This document shows positions 36,253 through 47,644 of a stretch of 64,000 nt of DNA, piece after piece. This DNA comes from Reinekea blandensis MED297. GTDB taxonomy: Bacteria; Pseudomonadota; Gammaproteobacteria; Pseudomonadales; Natronospirillaceae. The notes beneath the pieces were generated by a model. That model was given only the letters and a program-made list of their open reading frames with translations. It was not told where the DNA came from and did not search any database. The DNA is taken from NCBI RefSeq assembly GCF_000153185.1, contig NZ_CH724150.1:605417-669416 (forward strand), written 5' to 3'. Made by a program: the position numbers and the translations under genes. Numbering within the stretch: the stretch's first letter is position 1; every line of letters begins with the position of its first letter.

Positions 36253-36293
36253 ATTTATTATTTTTATGAATTCCATTCCAAATGGTTATCCAT

Positions 36294-37190
36294 ATGGATC
36301 TGAACAGTTTAGAAGCGTTCCTGACCGTGGCCGAACTGGGCTCTTTCTCCCGGGCGGGAGAACGGCTCTTTTTAACGCAACCCGCCATTTCCAAGCGCAT
36401 TGCCAACCTCGAAAGTCAGCTTGGCACCGCGTTATTTGATCGTATTGGACGCGAGGTATATCTGACGGAAGCCGGCCAAATGCTGCAGAACCGGGCTCAA
36501 ACTCTGATTGATGAACTGCGCGACATTCAAAGCTCCGTTACGCAACTCACCTCAAACGACATCCGCCAGCTAAATCTGGCGAGCAGCCACCACATCGGCC
36601 TGCACTATCTTGGCCCCATTCTGCGCCGGTTTGTGTCCAACAACCCCAGTGCCAAACTGGACGTTCGCTTCATGGAATCCGAACAGGCCGTCAACGCCTT
36701 ACTGAAACGGGATATCGAAATCGCACTGACCACGATTCCCAGCCCGTTGCATCGGGATCTGCAGGCGACAACGCTGTGGCAGGACAAACTGCATTTTGTG
36801 GTGTCGAAAGATCACCCACTGGCCGGCAGAAAAGATCGCTTGCGGTTAAATGAACTCGCCCACCTAACGGCTATTTTACCGGATCGTCAGACAACAACCT
36901 TTCAAATTATCGAGAAAACCTTTGAACGGCACCACATCCCGTTAAAACGGGTGATGAGTGTAAATTATCTGGAAACGATACGAGCACTGGTCAGCCACAA
37001 CCTTGGCTGGAGTCTGTTACCGGAAGTCATGCTCAACGAAAACCTGACCTGCCTGAGCATTGAACGGGTCGAACTGTCGCGTAATCTCGGCATCATTCAA
37101 CATCGTAGACGTACGGTCAGTCGGGGGACACGCGCATTGATTGAACTTGCTGTCGAAGCCAGTCAATCACCACACACAACCAGCCACTGA
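36294..37190 (+). CDS. LysR-family regulator, divergent from leuC
   Basis: A DNA-binding regulator that probably controls leuCDB-asd and itself. From the ATG at 36294 (MDLNSLEAF, the usual LysR start; an ATG at 36282 is less likely) it has 298 residues. The winged helix-turn-helix is FLTVAELGSFSRAGERLFLTQPAISKRIANLESQLG (given in part), ending LFDRIGREVYLTEAG. The C-terminal effector domain of two alpha/beta lobes starts near residue 90 (LNLASSHHIGLHYL). The ligand is unknown; by position a leucine-pathway intermediate is plausible. Its 3' end overlaps the convergent rhombosortase gene by 74 bp. Confidence 0.92.
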   Translation: MDLNSLEAFLTVAELGSFSRAGERLFLTQPAISKRIANLESQLGTALFDRIGREVYLTEAGQMLQNRAQTLIDELRDIQSSVTQLTSNDIRQLNLASSHHIGLHYLGPILRRFVSNNPSAKLDVRFMESEQAVNALLKRDIEIALTTIPSPLHRDLQATTLWQDKLHFVVSKDHPLAGRKDRLRLNELAHLTAILPDRQTTTFQIIEKTFERHHIPLKRVMSVNYLETIRALVSHNLGWSLLPEVMLNENLTCLSIERVELSRNLGIIQHRRRTVSRGTRALIELAVEASQSPHTTSH

Positions 37191-37737
37191 GCAACCCCCA
37201 CAAATGCGATTCATGAGCCACATCGGCCGCAATCAGCTCTCCGACCCAATCACGTCCGCCCGAAGGCTGAATGTTCTCTAGAATGACCTTGCCACTGAGA
37301 ATGAGCAGAAACAGCAGCTGGACCCACACCGGGTACGCTCGTGTGCGCACAGCCCCGATCACCAGCCAGCCATACAAAAGACCCGACAAGCCTACATACC
37401 GGTCATAGTCCGATACGGCCAGCGCCACACTGCATAACAACCAGACAACCAGGTAAGGCAGCAGAGCTTTAAGCGGCTGACGAGCTGGCCACAACAACCA
37501 CAACACAATGAGCCCCCATTGATTCAACAACCAATGACGCAGGTTTAACTGGGTTATCCACGCCGTGAACGGTCGCCAGAACTCTCCGCTCCGCATGGCG
37601 ACAGCGTCGTACCCAAGCCAATCCACCGACCAGGATAACGACCCCAATAACGTTAGCAGCGCGAGGCAGATCAACGCCGAATGGGCCGGTGACCGAACGA
37701 GCTGAGCGAGCAATGATTTAGGACGAAAACTCAACAT
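37117..37737 (-). CDS. rrtA: Rhombosortase (rhomboid-family intramembrane protease)
   Basis: Rhombosortases cleave and process proteins carrying a C-terminal GlyGly-CTERM signal at the inner membrane. The ATG at 37735-37737 follows an AGGA site and gives 206 residues. About six membrane helices are visible. LNLRHWLLNQWGLIVL carries the rhomboid His/Asn helix, the nucleophile Ser lies in RYVGLSGLLYGWL, and the catalytic His in VAHESHLWGLLSGWL. Length and motif spacing fit RrtA better than classical GlpG. No GlyGly-CTERM substrate is encoded in this window. Confidence 0.85.
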   Translation of the reverse strand: MLSFRPKSLLAQLVRSPAHSALICLALLTLLGSLSWSVDWLGYDAVAMRSGEFWRPFTAWITQLNLRHWLLNQWGLIVLWLLWPARQPLKALLPYLVVWLLCSVALAVSDYDRYVGLSGLLYGWLVIGAVRTRAYPVWVQLLFLLILSGKVILENIQPSGGRDWVGELIAADVAHESHLWGLLSGWLCVVIDWLRQQVQSMRVSPD

Positions 37738-37796
37738 GCAATTCCTGTCTGAGACGTTACAATGCCGGCCACTTTTCATTTCCGGAGTTTTGATTC

Positions 37797-38684
37797 ATGT
37801 GGTTCAAAAACCTACAGGTCTTTTCTTTCACTGACGCCTTTCAGTTTACCGCGGAACAGGTGAACGAGCGACTCGCACAACATGAATTTACCCCGATCAG
37901 CCAAATGCAGGAGTCCAGCTTTGGCTGGGTCCCCTCGTTCAAAGATTCATCTCTGTTCTGTGAACAGGTCTCAGGCAGGCTGTTTTTTACGGCGCAGATT
38001 CAGGACAAAATCCTGCCGGCCAGCGTCATCAATGACCATTTGATCGAAAAACTGGACGCCATCGAGTTAGAGGAAGGCCGGCGTCCGGCCCGGAAAGAGC
38101 GCGAACAACTTAAAGAAGACATACGCGCCCAACTGCTGCCCAAAGCCTTCAACAAAACCCGCCAACTCAGTGCCTGGATTGATCCGGCGAAGGGATGGTT
38201 AGTCGTCAATGCCAGTTCCGATAAGTCAGCCGATGATTTCACCGCGCATCTTCGAGAAGCACTGGGTACGTTACAGGTTATCCCTTTTGCTAAGTCGACA
38301 TCGGGCAGCGACTTGCTGACAGAATGGTTCATGGACGCCACAACGCGACCCGCTGACACCGAGCTGGAAGCGGATCTGGAACTGACCATGGTGCAGGATC
38401 CGACCGTCAAAGCACGCTTTAAAAATCTCGATCTCAGTGCGCCGGAAATTCAGCAGGCCTTGGAAAGCGGCATGAGAGTTCGGCAGATGGCGATGAACCT
38501 GATTGATCACTGCCAGTTTGTCATTAACGAAAAACTGCAGATTAAACGACTGAAGTATCAGGAGGCGTTGCTGGAAAAAGCGCACGACAATGAAGACCCT
38601 CGTTCTGACGCCATATTGATGAGTGATACCGTCAGCCATTTATTGCAACTGATCGAGCCCTATACGGCCGTAGAAGCGGTCTGA
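37797..38684 (+). CDS. rdgC: Recombination-associated protein RdgC
   Basis: RdgC forms a dimeric ring around DNA and restrains RecA filament assembly. The 295-residue product starts MWFKNLQVFSFT, contains GWVPSF, the central ARKEREQLKEDIRAQLLPKAF, SAWIDPAKGWLVVNASS and LTEWFMDATTRPADTELEADLEL. It ends with KRLKYQEALLEKAHD and TVSHLLQLIEPY, matching the family along its full length. GGAG lies 8 nt before the ATG, and a terminator follows. Confidence 0.96.
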   Translation: MWFKNLQVFSFTDAFQFTAEQVNERLAQHEFTPISQMQESSFGWVPSFKDSSLFCEQVSGRLFFTAQIQDKILPASVINDHLIEKLDAIELEEGRRPARKEREQLKEDIRAQLLPKAFNKTRQLSAWIDPAKGWLVVNASSDKSADDFTAHLREALGTLQVIPFAKSTSGSDLLTEWFMDATTRPADTELEADLELTMVQDPTVKARFKNLDLSAPEIQQALESGMRVRQMAMNLIDHCQFVINEKLQIKRLKYQEALLEKAHDNEDPRSDAILMSDTVSHLLQLIEPYTAVEAV

Positions 38685-38695
38685 TGCACCCTGAA

Positions 38696-38722
38696 GACCT
38701 GCCTGCGCAGAGGCAGGTCCTT
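38696..38722 (+). terminator. Hairpin terminator after rdgC
   Basis: GACCTGCCT and AGGCAGGTC form a 9-bp stem around GCGCAG. The downstream T content is low (CTTCTG), so termination may be partial. Confidence 0.6.
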
Positions 38723-38798
38723 CTGAAACTATAGGCAACCCCGCCAAGTTATGGTGAAATGACCCCTTATTCGCGGTCTAACGGACAGACAATCAATG

Positions 38799-39464
38799 AT
38801 GCGAGCACCACAACTGACCCCCTTGATTACCGGCCTGATTCTGATGCTGATTCCAATCAGCGCAGTCACTGCCGACGATGTCATTATTCTTGAGGATATT
38901 CCGGAACCAACCGCACCTGAACAGGTCGAGCCCATCATTGAAAACCCCGTTGAGTTTGACGTGAACGAAGCAACGGTAGACAGCACTGACACTCCCGTTG
39001 AAACGGACGTAAACGAGGTAACAACAGAGAGCCCTGAAATAACAGATGGTTCAAGTCAACCCAAAGAAGAAAACGTCAAAGTGAATGTGGTGAACGTATC
39101 CGAAACGTTTTTCCGTGTGACCACAGACCCTGAAACCGGATCGGAAACCCGCACGGCAACTCAGGAAGCTAAACCCGGAGACCTGATAGAAATCGTCATT
39201 GCGGCAAATAATGCCAGCGATGAAACTCTGAGGGATGTTGAACTGACAAATGTCGTCCCGTCCGGCCCTGTGCAGCTGCTTTTAGACACCATCGATACTA
39301 ACTTCAATAATGGCTTATACCGCCTCTCGCGCAACGGCAGCGACTTTTTCCCGGCCGAAGCGGAGCTCGATGCCGACACTGTGGGTTTCATTCAATGGGT
39401 AATTTTCAGCCTGCCTGCGGGAGAGACCGCGACCTTTCGTTACCGCATTCAAATCAACCCATAA
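38799..39464 (+). CDS. Secreted protein with acidic linker and DUF11-like domain
   Basis: From the ATG at 38799 (another at 38796) the product has 221 residues. A cleavable signal peptide (residues 1-27, LITGLILMLIPISAVTADD) is followed by a Glu/Pro/Thr-rich linker with two similar VE(F/T)DVNE(A/V)T units near residues 50-75. A C-terminal beta-rich domain includes KPGDLIEIVIAANNASDETLRDVELTNVVPSG, typical of DUF11/conserved-repeat immunoglobulin-like domains. It should be periplasmic or surface-exposed. No enzyme motif is seen. It converges with the DUF2489 gene, 13 bp apart. Confidence 0.7.
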   Translation: MRAPQLTPLITGLILMLIPISAVTADDVIILEDIPEPTAPEQVEPIIENPVEFDVNEATVDSTDTPVETDVNEVTTESPEITDGSSQPKEENVKVNVVNVSETFFRVTTDPETGSETRTATQEAKPGDLIEIVIAANNASDETLRDVELTNVVPSGPVQLLLDTIDTNFNNGLYRLSRNGSDFFPAEAELDADTVGFIQWVIFSLPAGETATFRYRIQINP

Positions 39465-39477
39465 ACACACGAAGACG

Positions 39478-39954
39478 TTAGCCCTTTTGACCGAGTGGGT
39501 CGGAAAACGTACGCAGATCGCGAAAACAAGCCATTAAAGCCTCCTGATGGCGGCTTTCGATCAATTCTCGGTCCTGATCCTGCTGCCGACGCTCTTCACG
39601 GGAAAGGGACTTTCGCGCCGAATGCGTATCGAAATGCTGAACCTGTTCAAAGACATCGTCCAAAATCTGATAACGCTGCCGCTCAGACTCCGGTAATAAC
39701 AGTGCGTCCAGCAAGACTTTGCATCGGATTGTCGCTTCCGACAGATTCAGATCTTCGTCCACGACGTTTCCTGAAATGATTCGTAGACTGTTGACGATAT
39801 AGTCTCGTTGCGCTTCATCTTTGGCTTGCTGTTGAGCCTGTTTTCGGGCCTGTTCCGCTTGAATAGTGCGTACCCGGCGTACCAGGATCCAGGCATAAGT
39901 CGCCAGTCCAGCAATAATCAACAGCGCAATAATCAACAATACAGTGGTCAGCAT
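39478..39954 (-). CDS. DUF2489 family membrane protein
   Basis: The ATG at 39952-39954 (GGAG about 6-9 nt before it) gives 158 residues. One N-terminal membrane helix, LTTVLLIIALLIIAGLATYAWIL, is followed by a charged coiled region (EQARKQAQQQAKDEAQRDYI). The DUF2489 core is SLRIISGNVVDEDLNLSEATIRCKVLLDALLL, ending near QEALMACFRDLRTFSDP. The family is widespread in Gammaproteobacteria and has no known function. It is expected to be a single-pass inner-membrane protein with a cytoplasmic domain. Confidence 0.85.
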   Translation of the reverse strand: MLTTVLLIIALLIIAGLATYAWILVRRVRTIQAEQARKQAQQQAKDEAQRDYIVNSLRIISGNVVDEDLNLSEATIRCKVLLDALLLPESERQRYQILDDVFEQVQHFDTHSARKSLSREERRQQDQDRELIESRHQEALMACFRDLRTFSDPLGQKG

Positions 39955-40040
39955 GCAGGGCTCCAGCAGAAAATATTTCACTTGTTTCGGGGAATAGTGG
40001 TGTTCTTCGTGGTTGATTCAAGGGGTGAGTCTGGGACCGG

Positions 40041-40256
40041 TCAGGACAAGTCCTCGGCACGCTGGATGTTCAACGACTGCTGTTCATCATCCCAGGTAAG
40101 CAATAATCGCCCGCTCAGTAGTTGCTGTTTAACGTTTTCAACTTGTGTTGGCCATTCAGAATGATCGACCAGAGCTTCCTGAGCCTGACGGGTCAGCCAC
40201 TCTTCAATCACGCCCCGAAGCGCCTCCTGGCTGAGCTGGTCTGCAGGTACAATCAT
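40041..40256 (-). CDS. YheU/UPF0270 family protein
   Basis: A 71-residue cytoplasmic protein starting at the ATG at 40254-40256 (MIVPADQLSQEALRGVIEEW). The family pattern is intact: I-P-x-x-x-L-x-x-E-x-L at the start, then VENVKQQLLSGRLLLTWDDEQQSLNI. Its function is unknown. It starts 11 bp after the preceding gene stop and is probably co-transcribed with it. Confidence 0.85.
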   Translation of the reverse strand: MIVPADQLSQEALRGVIEEWLTRQAQEALVDHSEWPTQVENVKQQLLSGRLLLTWDDEQQSLNIQRAEDLS

Positions 40257-40267
40257 TCGCGCGCCTA

Positions 40268-40702
40268 TTAAGAGTTCATTCGGAACGACAGTTCCTGTTC
40301 CCATTCGCACCGAACCGACAGTTCGTCACTCGGGGCATGGTAGGCCCCCGGGCTTTCCCAGTAAAAGGTGTGCTTGCCAGACAGTTCGGTTTCGAGGTGA
40401 ACGGTGGCGGAGACCCAATACATCTTCTTCAACAGAGCCTCAAACTTAGCCATCCATTCTTCCCAGTGATATTCAACCGCCTGGTAGGACGCTGCAAAGT
40501 GAATGACCTGAGTCTGATAGGTGCCGTGTTCCAGGTCTTCTTCAGGAATTGAAAACATGCTGCTGGTCAGGTACGGAAAGGTGTCCGTTTCGTTCAGCTC
40601 AAGTAAGGCATCGCAGTTCATCAGACGACTTTTCAGCTGAAACCCAGCGTCGCCAGATGGTACGTCTTTGATGATTCCGTATACGATGGTTTCTTGATCC
40701 AT
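40268..40702 (-). CDS. Conserved hypothetical cytoplasmic protein (144 aa)
   Basis: A 144-residue soluble protein without signal peptide or membrane segment. It begins DQETIVYGIIKDVPSGDAG, followed by MNCDALLELNETDTFPYL and a Trp/Tyr-rich middle (YHWEEWMAKFEALLKKMYWVSATVHLE is the longest conserved-looking part, given in pieces). The start resembles proteins seen as conserved hypotheticals in pseudomonads, but I cannot name the family. It lies between ligA and yheU, in the same direction as both. Confidence 0.65.
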   Translation of the reverse strand: MDQETIVYGIIKDVPSGDAGFQLKSRLMNCDALLELNETDTFPYLTSSMFSIPEEDLEHGTYQTQVIHFAASYQAVEYHWEEWMAKFEALLKKMYWVSATVHLETELSGKHTFYWESPGAYHAPSDELSVRCEWEQELSFRMNS

Positions 40703-40804
40703 GATTCAACCCAGTTAATCCACATTCTTACCAGTGTACCGATTGCGAGGTTAAAACCTCGTGCGGCAGTTTGCAAAACAAATGTTACACAGACTTTTTT
40801 GTTG

Positions 40805-43938
<3,134 letters not shown>

Positions 43939-43954
43939 ACTCTGTCACCCTGTC

Positions 43955-46900
43955 TTACATTGCAGCCAGTTCGGCAGCTTCCTCAACATTGACGGTTACC
44001 AATCGGGAAACGCCAGGTTCGTTCATGGTCACACCCATTAACTGATGTGCCATTTCCATCGCACCTTTGTTATGCGTGATATAAATGAACTGTACGTGTT
44101 CTGACATCGCCTCAACCAGCTTGGCATATCGCCCCACGTTCGCATCATCCAATGGTGCATCAACTTCGTCCAGCATACAGAACGGTGCCGGATTCAACCG
44201 GAAGATCGAGAAGACCAACGCAATGGCGGTTAACGCCTTTTCACCACCAGACAGCAGATGAATGGTACTGTTCTTCTTACCAGGCGGTCGCGCCATAATG
44301 GCGACACCGGTATCCAGCAGGTCATCGCTGGTTAGCTCCAGATACGCATGCCCGCCGCCGAATACTTTCGGAAACAGTTCGGCCAGACCCGCATTCACTC
44401 TATCAAAGGTTTCTTTGAATCGGGTACGGGTCTCCTTGTCAATCTTGCGTATAGCATTTTCCAGGACTTCCAGAGCCTTCTGCAGATCGGTGTCCTGTTC
44501 ATCCAGATAGCGCTTTCGCTCGCTCTGAGTCTGGTACTCTTCAATGGCAGCGAGGTTGATCGGACCAAGTCGCTGAATTCTGGCCGCCAAGCGCTCCAAT
44601 GCAGCTTCCCATTCGGTCTCATTGGCTTCTTCGGGCAGATTGGCCAGAACGGTGTCTAAATCAAACTGTTGTTCGGCCAACTGTTCCTGAAGTGTCGTTC
44701 GACGGGTCAGAATGGCCTGCGCCGACATTCGGTGCTGCTCCAACTCTGAGCGTACCGCCTGTAATTGCTGTTCGAGAGCATGACGTTCTTTGTCAAACTC
44801 GCGCATTTTCGCATCGGCACTCTCAACCAGAGCTCGTTTTTCTGCCAGAGTTTCTTCAATTTCCAGACGACGCTCTAATCGCTCTTCCAGCTCCATCTGT
44901 ACATCGTCCTGCGGATCATCGCGCTCGGCCAGCTGCTCTTTAAGCTTGGCTAAACGCCCTTCACTGCGGGCTTTCTGACTTTGCGCGCGCTCCAATGCGG
45001 TTTGAAAAGAGTCGACCTCCGCCTGCAACTGCTGTCGCTTTAACTGCAATTGATGGTGTTGATCTCTTGCCTGTTTCAAACGGTCACGCTGATCATCAAT
45101 TTCAATGCGCAGTTCTTCCCGCTCACCAAGCAGGGCTTCTCGTTCATCAACGTCTTCTTCCATCGAGTCGAGAGCCGTCTGCAGCTCTTCACGGGTCATC
45201 GCCAGTGCCTCACGCTCTTCCTGCATCTGGCTTTCAACTTCTTCAATGTCCTGATCCAGACGTACACTACGGGCTTTCAGCTCCTCGGCCTGCACACGCT
45301 TACCACTCAACTCCGCTTTGACTTCCGCCAACTCCCGATTGAGTTGTTGATTCTCCTGCTGCAACTGCTCACGTTCTTCTTCAACGGACTTCAGTTGCAT
45401 CTGTGCCACATCGAGACTGACGGCTAAGTCTTCTTCGGTGACTTCGAGTTCATCAATGATGTCGGCCAGCTCTTCGCGTTCCTGCTGCAGGCTCAGCAGA
45501 CCGTGCTGGTTGTCTTCACCACGGCGCACCCGAAGCCAATTCGGGCCGACCCAGATGCCATCCGGGGTAATGCAGGATTCATGCGCCGCCAACTGTGGTT
45601 GCAGTGCCAGTGCTGCATCCAGATTATCGACGGTTTTCACTGTGCCCAGCCAATGGTCCAACGCGACCTCACTGGTGACCTTGTCCAACAGCGTGCCTGC
45701 GGTAGCCACCGGTGCGGATGCCTGCTGACTGATCAACGTCAGCGTGCCATCTTTAAAGCGGGCAATGGACTCGCTCATTCCGGAAACACTGTCAACCCGC
45801 ACGGCCTGCAGCGCGTCACCTAACACGGTCTCCACAGCCGATTCCCAGCCTGCCTCGACATGAAGGTCTTCGGCCAAACGCTTGGCTTCACGCATTTGAT
45901 GGCTGGCCAGCCAGTTCTGCACGCCTTCGGACTCATCCCCCAGCGTTGCTTTCAACAGCGCTTCAACGGTACTTTGGCGTGCGGTCTTCTGCTGCAGTTC
46001 CTGTCGCGCCTGCTCCAATCGGGTTCGCTTGGTGTCTACCTGTTCCCGTTGTTGCTGCATGCGCTCTGTGAGATCTTCTAACCGACCCTGAAGTTCTTCA
46101 CCTTTGCCTTCCAGCAGGTCGGAGTCTTCGATGAGCCTTGCCAGCGTTTCGGACTCCGGATTGTCAGCAATGGCCTGGCGCTCACGATGCAGCGTTTCCT
46201 GACGCCGATGAAGCTGTTCAACCACTCGTTCCACATGCTGAATACGCGATTGCGCAACTTCGGCTTGTCGTTTAGGCCCCTGTGCATTTTGGTTAAACGC
46301 ATCCCACTTGCTCTGCCACTGCTGCTGACGTTGTTCCAGTTCGGAAAGCTTGTCAGCGACTTCTTCTGCTTTCTCAGCAGCCATTTCCACTTCCGGACCC
46401 ATGATTTCAAGCGTCTCACGCTTTTCTTCCATACGATCGGTATCGGTCTCGGCTTCTGAGGCGGCTTCCATTAATTGCCGTTCGGCATCTTGGATATCCT
46501 GAAGCAACTGGGCAGATTGCTCTTGCCTGTGTTGCATAGTCTGCTCAAACCGGGCGATTTCATTGCCCAGTTGATAATACTGTTCCTGCACTCGGTTAAA
46601 GGCATCAGTAGCATCATGATGCTGTTCCCGTAGCATCTCGACTTCGGTATCGATGGAACGTTGCTGGGTCACGAACGACTCATAACGCGTTTCCAGCTCT
46701 GAAATTTTCAGCTCTTGCCCACTGACTTCTTGGTTCAGGCGTTGCCATTTCAGCGCCGACAACTGCGCTTTGGTCTGACGCTCTTCCTGTTTGAACTGTT
46801 TATACTTTTCCGCGGACTGCGCCTGTCGATGCAAATGTTGCAGCTGTCTGTCCAGCTCTTCGCGCAGGTCCGTTAATCGTTCCAGATTCTCCCGCGTTCG

Positions 46901-47455
46901 GCGCATCCGGTTTTCGGTTTCACGACGACGCTCTTTATAGCGGGAAATACCGGCCGCCTCTTCGATATAAACCCTCAGTTCTTCCGGCTTGGACTCAATC
47001 AGCCGTGAAATCATACCCTGCTCGATAATGGCATAAGAGCGAGGACCGAGGCCGGTTCCGAGGAACAGGTCAGTCACGTCTTTTCGGCGGCATTTGGTGC
47101 CATTCAGATAATAGGTGGAGTCGCCATCACGGGTCACCTTGCGGCGAATAGAGATTTCGTTGTAAGCCGCAAACTCACCACGCAATGTATGATCAGAGTT
47201 ATCGAACACCAGTTCAACGCTACATTGGCTGACCGGTTTACGGGAGTTACTGCCATTAAAAATAACGTCGGTTTTCGATTCGCCACGCAGATGTTTCGCA
47301 GAGGACTCCCCCATGACCCATCGCACCGCGTCAATGGTATTGGATTTTCCACAGCCGTTCGGACCGACAATGGCGGACAGATTCGTAGGAAAGGGGATCT
47401 TGGTCGGATCGACGAAAGATTTGAATCCAGCCAGTTTAATACTTTTCAGACGCAT
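43955..47455 (-). CDS. smc: Chromosome segregation protein SMC
   Basis: SMC dimers organise and condense the chromosome. The 1166-residue product has Walker A GPNGCGKSNTIDAVRWVMG at residues 32-50. Two long coiled-coil arms flank a hinge near residues 500-640 (ETVLGDALQAVRVDSV and neighbours). The C-terminal head carries signature LLSGGEKALTAIALVFSIFR and Walker B FCMLDEVDAPLDDANVGRY. The scpA/scpB partners are not in this window. It opens the smc-zipA-ligA cluster. Confidence 0.97.
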   Translation of the reverse strand: MRLKSIKLAGFKSFVDPTKIPFPTNLSAIVGPNGCGKSNTIDAVRWVMGESSAKHLRGESKTDVIFNGSNSRKPVSQCSVELVFDNSDHTLRGEFAAYNEISIRRKVTRDGDSTYYLNGTKCRRKDVTDLFLGTGLGPRSYAIIEQGMISRLIESKPEELRVYIEEAAGISRYKERRRETENRMRRTRENLERLTDLREELDRQLQHLHRQAQSAEKYKQFKQEERQTKAQLSALKWQRLNQEVSGQELKISELETRYESFVTQQRSIDTEVEMLREQHHDATDAFNRVQEQYYQLGNEIARFEQTMQHRQEQSAQLLQDIQDAERQLMEAASEAETDTDRMEEKRETLEIMGPEVEMAAEKAEEVADKLSELEQRQQQWQSKWDAFNQNAQGPKRQAEVAQSRIQHVERVVEQLHRRQETLHRERQAIADNPESETLARLIEDSDLLEGKGEELQGRLEDLTERMQQQREQVDTKRTRLEQARQELQQKTARQSTVEALLKATLGDESEGVQNWLASHQMREAKRLAEDLHVEAGWESAVETVLGDALQAVRVDSVSGMSESIARFKDGTLTLISQQASAPVATAGTLLDKVTSEVALDHWLGTVKTVDNLDAALALQPQLAAHESCITPDGIWVGPNWLRVRRGEDNQHGLLSLQQEREELADIIDELEVTEEDLAVSLDVAQMQLKSVEEEREQLQQENQQLNRELAEVKAELSGKRVQAEELKARSVRLDQDIEEVESQMQEEREALAMTREELQTALDSMEEDVDEREALLGEREELRIEIDDQRDRLKQARDQHHQLQLKRQQLQAEVDSFQTALERAQSQKARSEGRLAKLKEQLAERDDPQDDVQMELEERLERRLEIEETLAEKRALVESADAKMREFDKERHALEQQLQAVRSELEQHRMSAQAILTRRTTLQEQLAEQQFDLDTVLANLPEEANETEWEAALERLAARIQRLGPINLAAIEEYQTQSERKRYLDEQDTDLQKALEVLENAIRKIDKETRTRFKETFDRVNAGLAELFPKVFGGGHAYLELTSDDLLDTGVAIMARPPGKKNSTIHLLSGGEKALTAIALVFSIFRLNPAPFCMLDEVDAPLDDANVGRYAKLVEAMSEHVQFIYITHNKGAMEMAHQLMGVTMNEPGVSRLVTVNVEEAAELAAM

Positions 47456-47480
47456 GGAATCGGTTTCTGCACGGCTTTAA

Positions 47481-47554
47481 AGCCTCGATTCTAGCGTCAA
47501 TCGAGGCTCGGGGAAACCTCCGTCAGACACGCATTTTTATTGAATATTCAATAA
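47481..47554 (-). promoter_or_regulatory. smc upstream hairpin and 18-bp palindrome
   Basis: AGCCTCGATT (47481-47490) and AATCGAGGCT (47499-47508) form a perfect 10-bp hairpin 26 bp before the smc ATG, and a TAGAAT hexamer lies in its loop and arm. Further upstream, 47537-47554 is a perfect 18-bp palindrome of TTATTGAAT and ATTCAATAA. No clear -35 box is seen. These are candidate control elements of smc. Confidence 0.45.
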
Positions 47555-47596
47555 CTTAAAGAAATCTGGAAAACCGTGATGCGTTTGTCAGAATGA

Positions 47597-47627
47597 ATGG
47601 CGAAGGCGGAAGATCCGCCAACGCCAT
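47597..47627 (-). terminator. Hairpin at the end of the ccm operon
   Basis: ATGGCG and GGCGGA pair with TCCGCC and CGCCAT around an AGA loop, with a 2x2 internal loop. It lies about 20 nt past the ccmI stop. The T-run is poor, so it may protect the mRNA end rather than terminate by itself. Confidence 0.45.
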
Positions 47628-47644
47628 CGACGATCAGACAACCA

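Noticed and set aside
40746..40761. Inverted repeat CGAGGTT-AA-AACCTCG after ligA as a terminator
   Set aside because: The 7-bp arms are perfect, but no T-run follows on either strand and the loop would be only 2 nt. Noted, not called.
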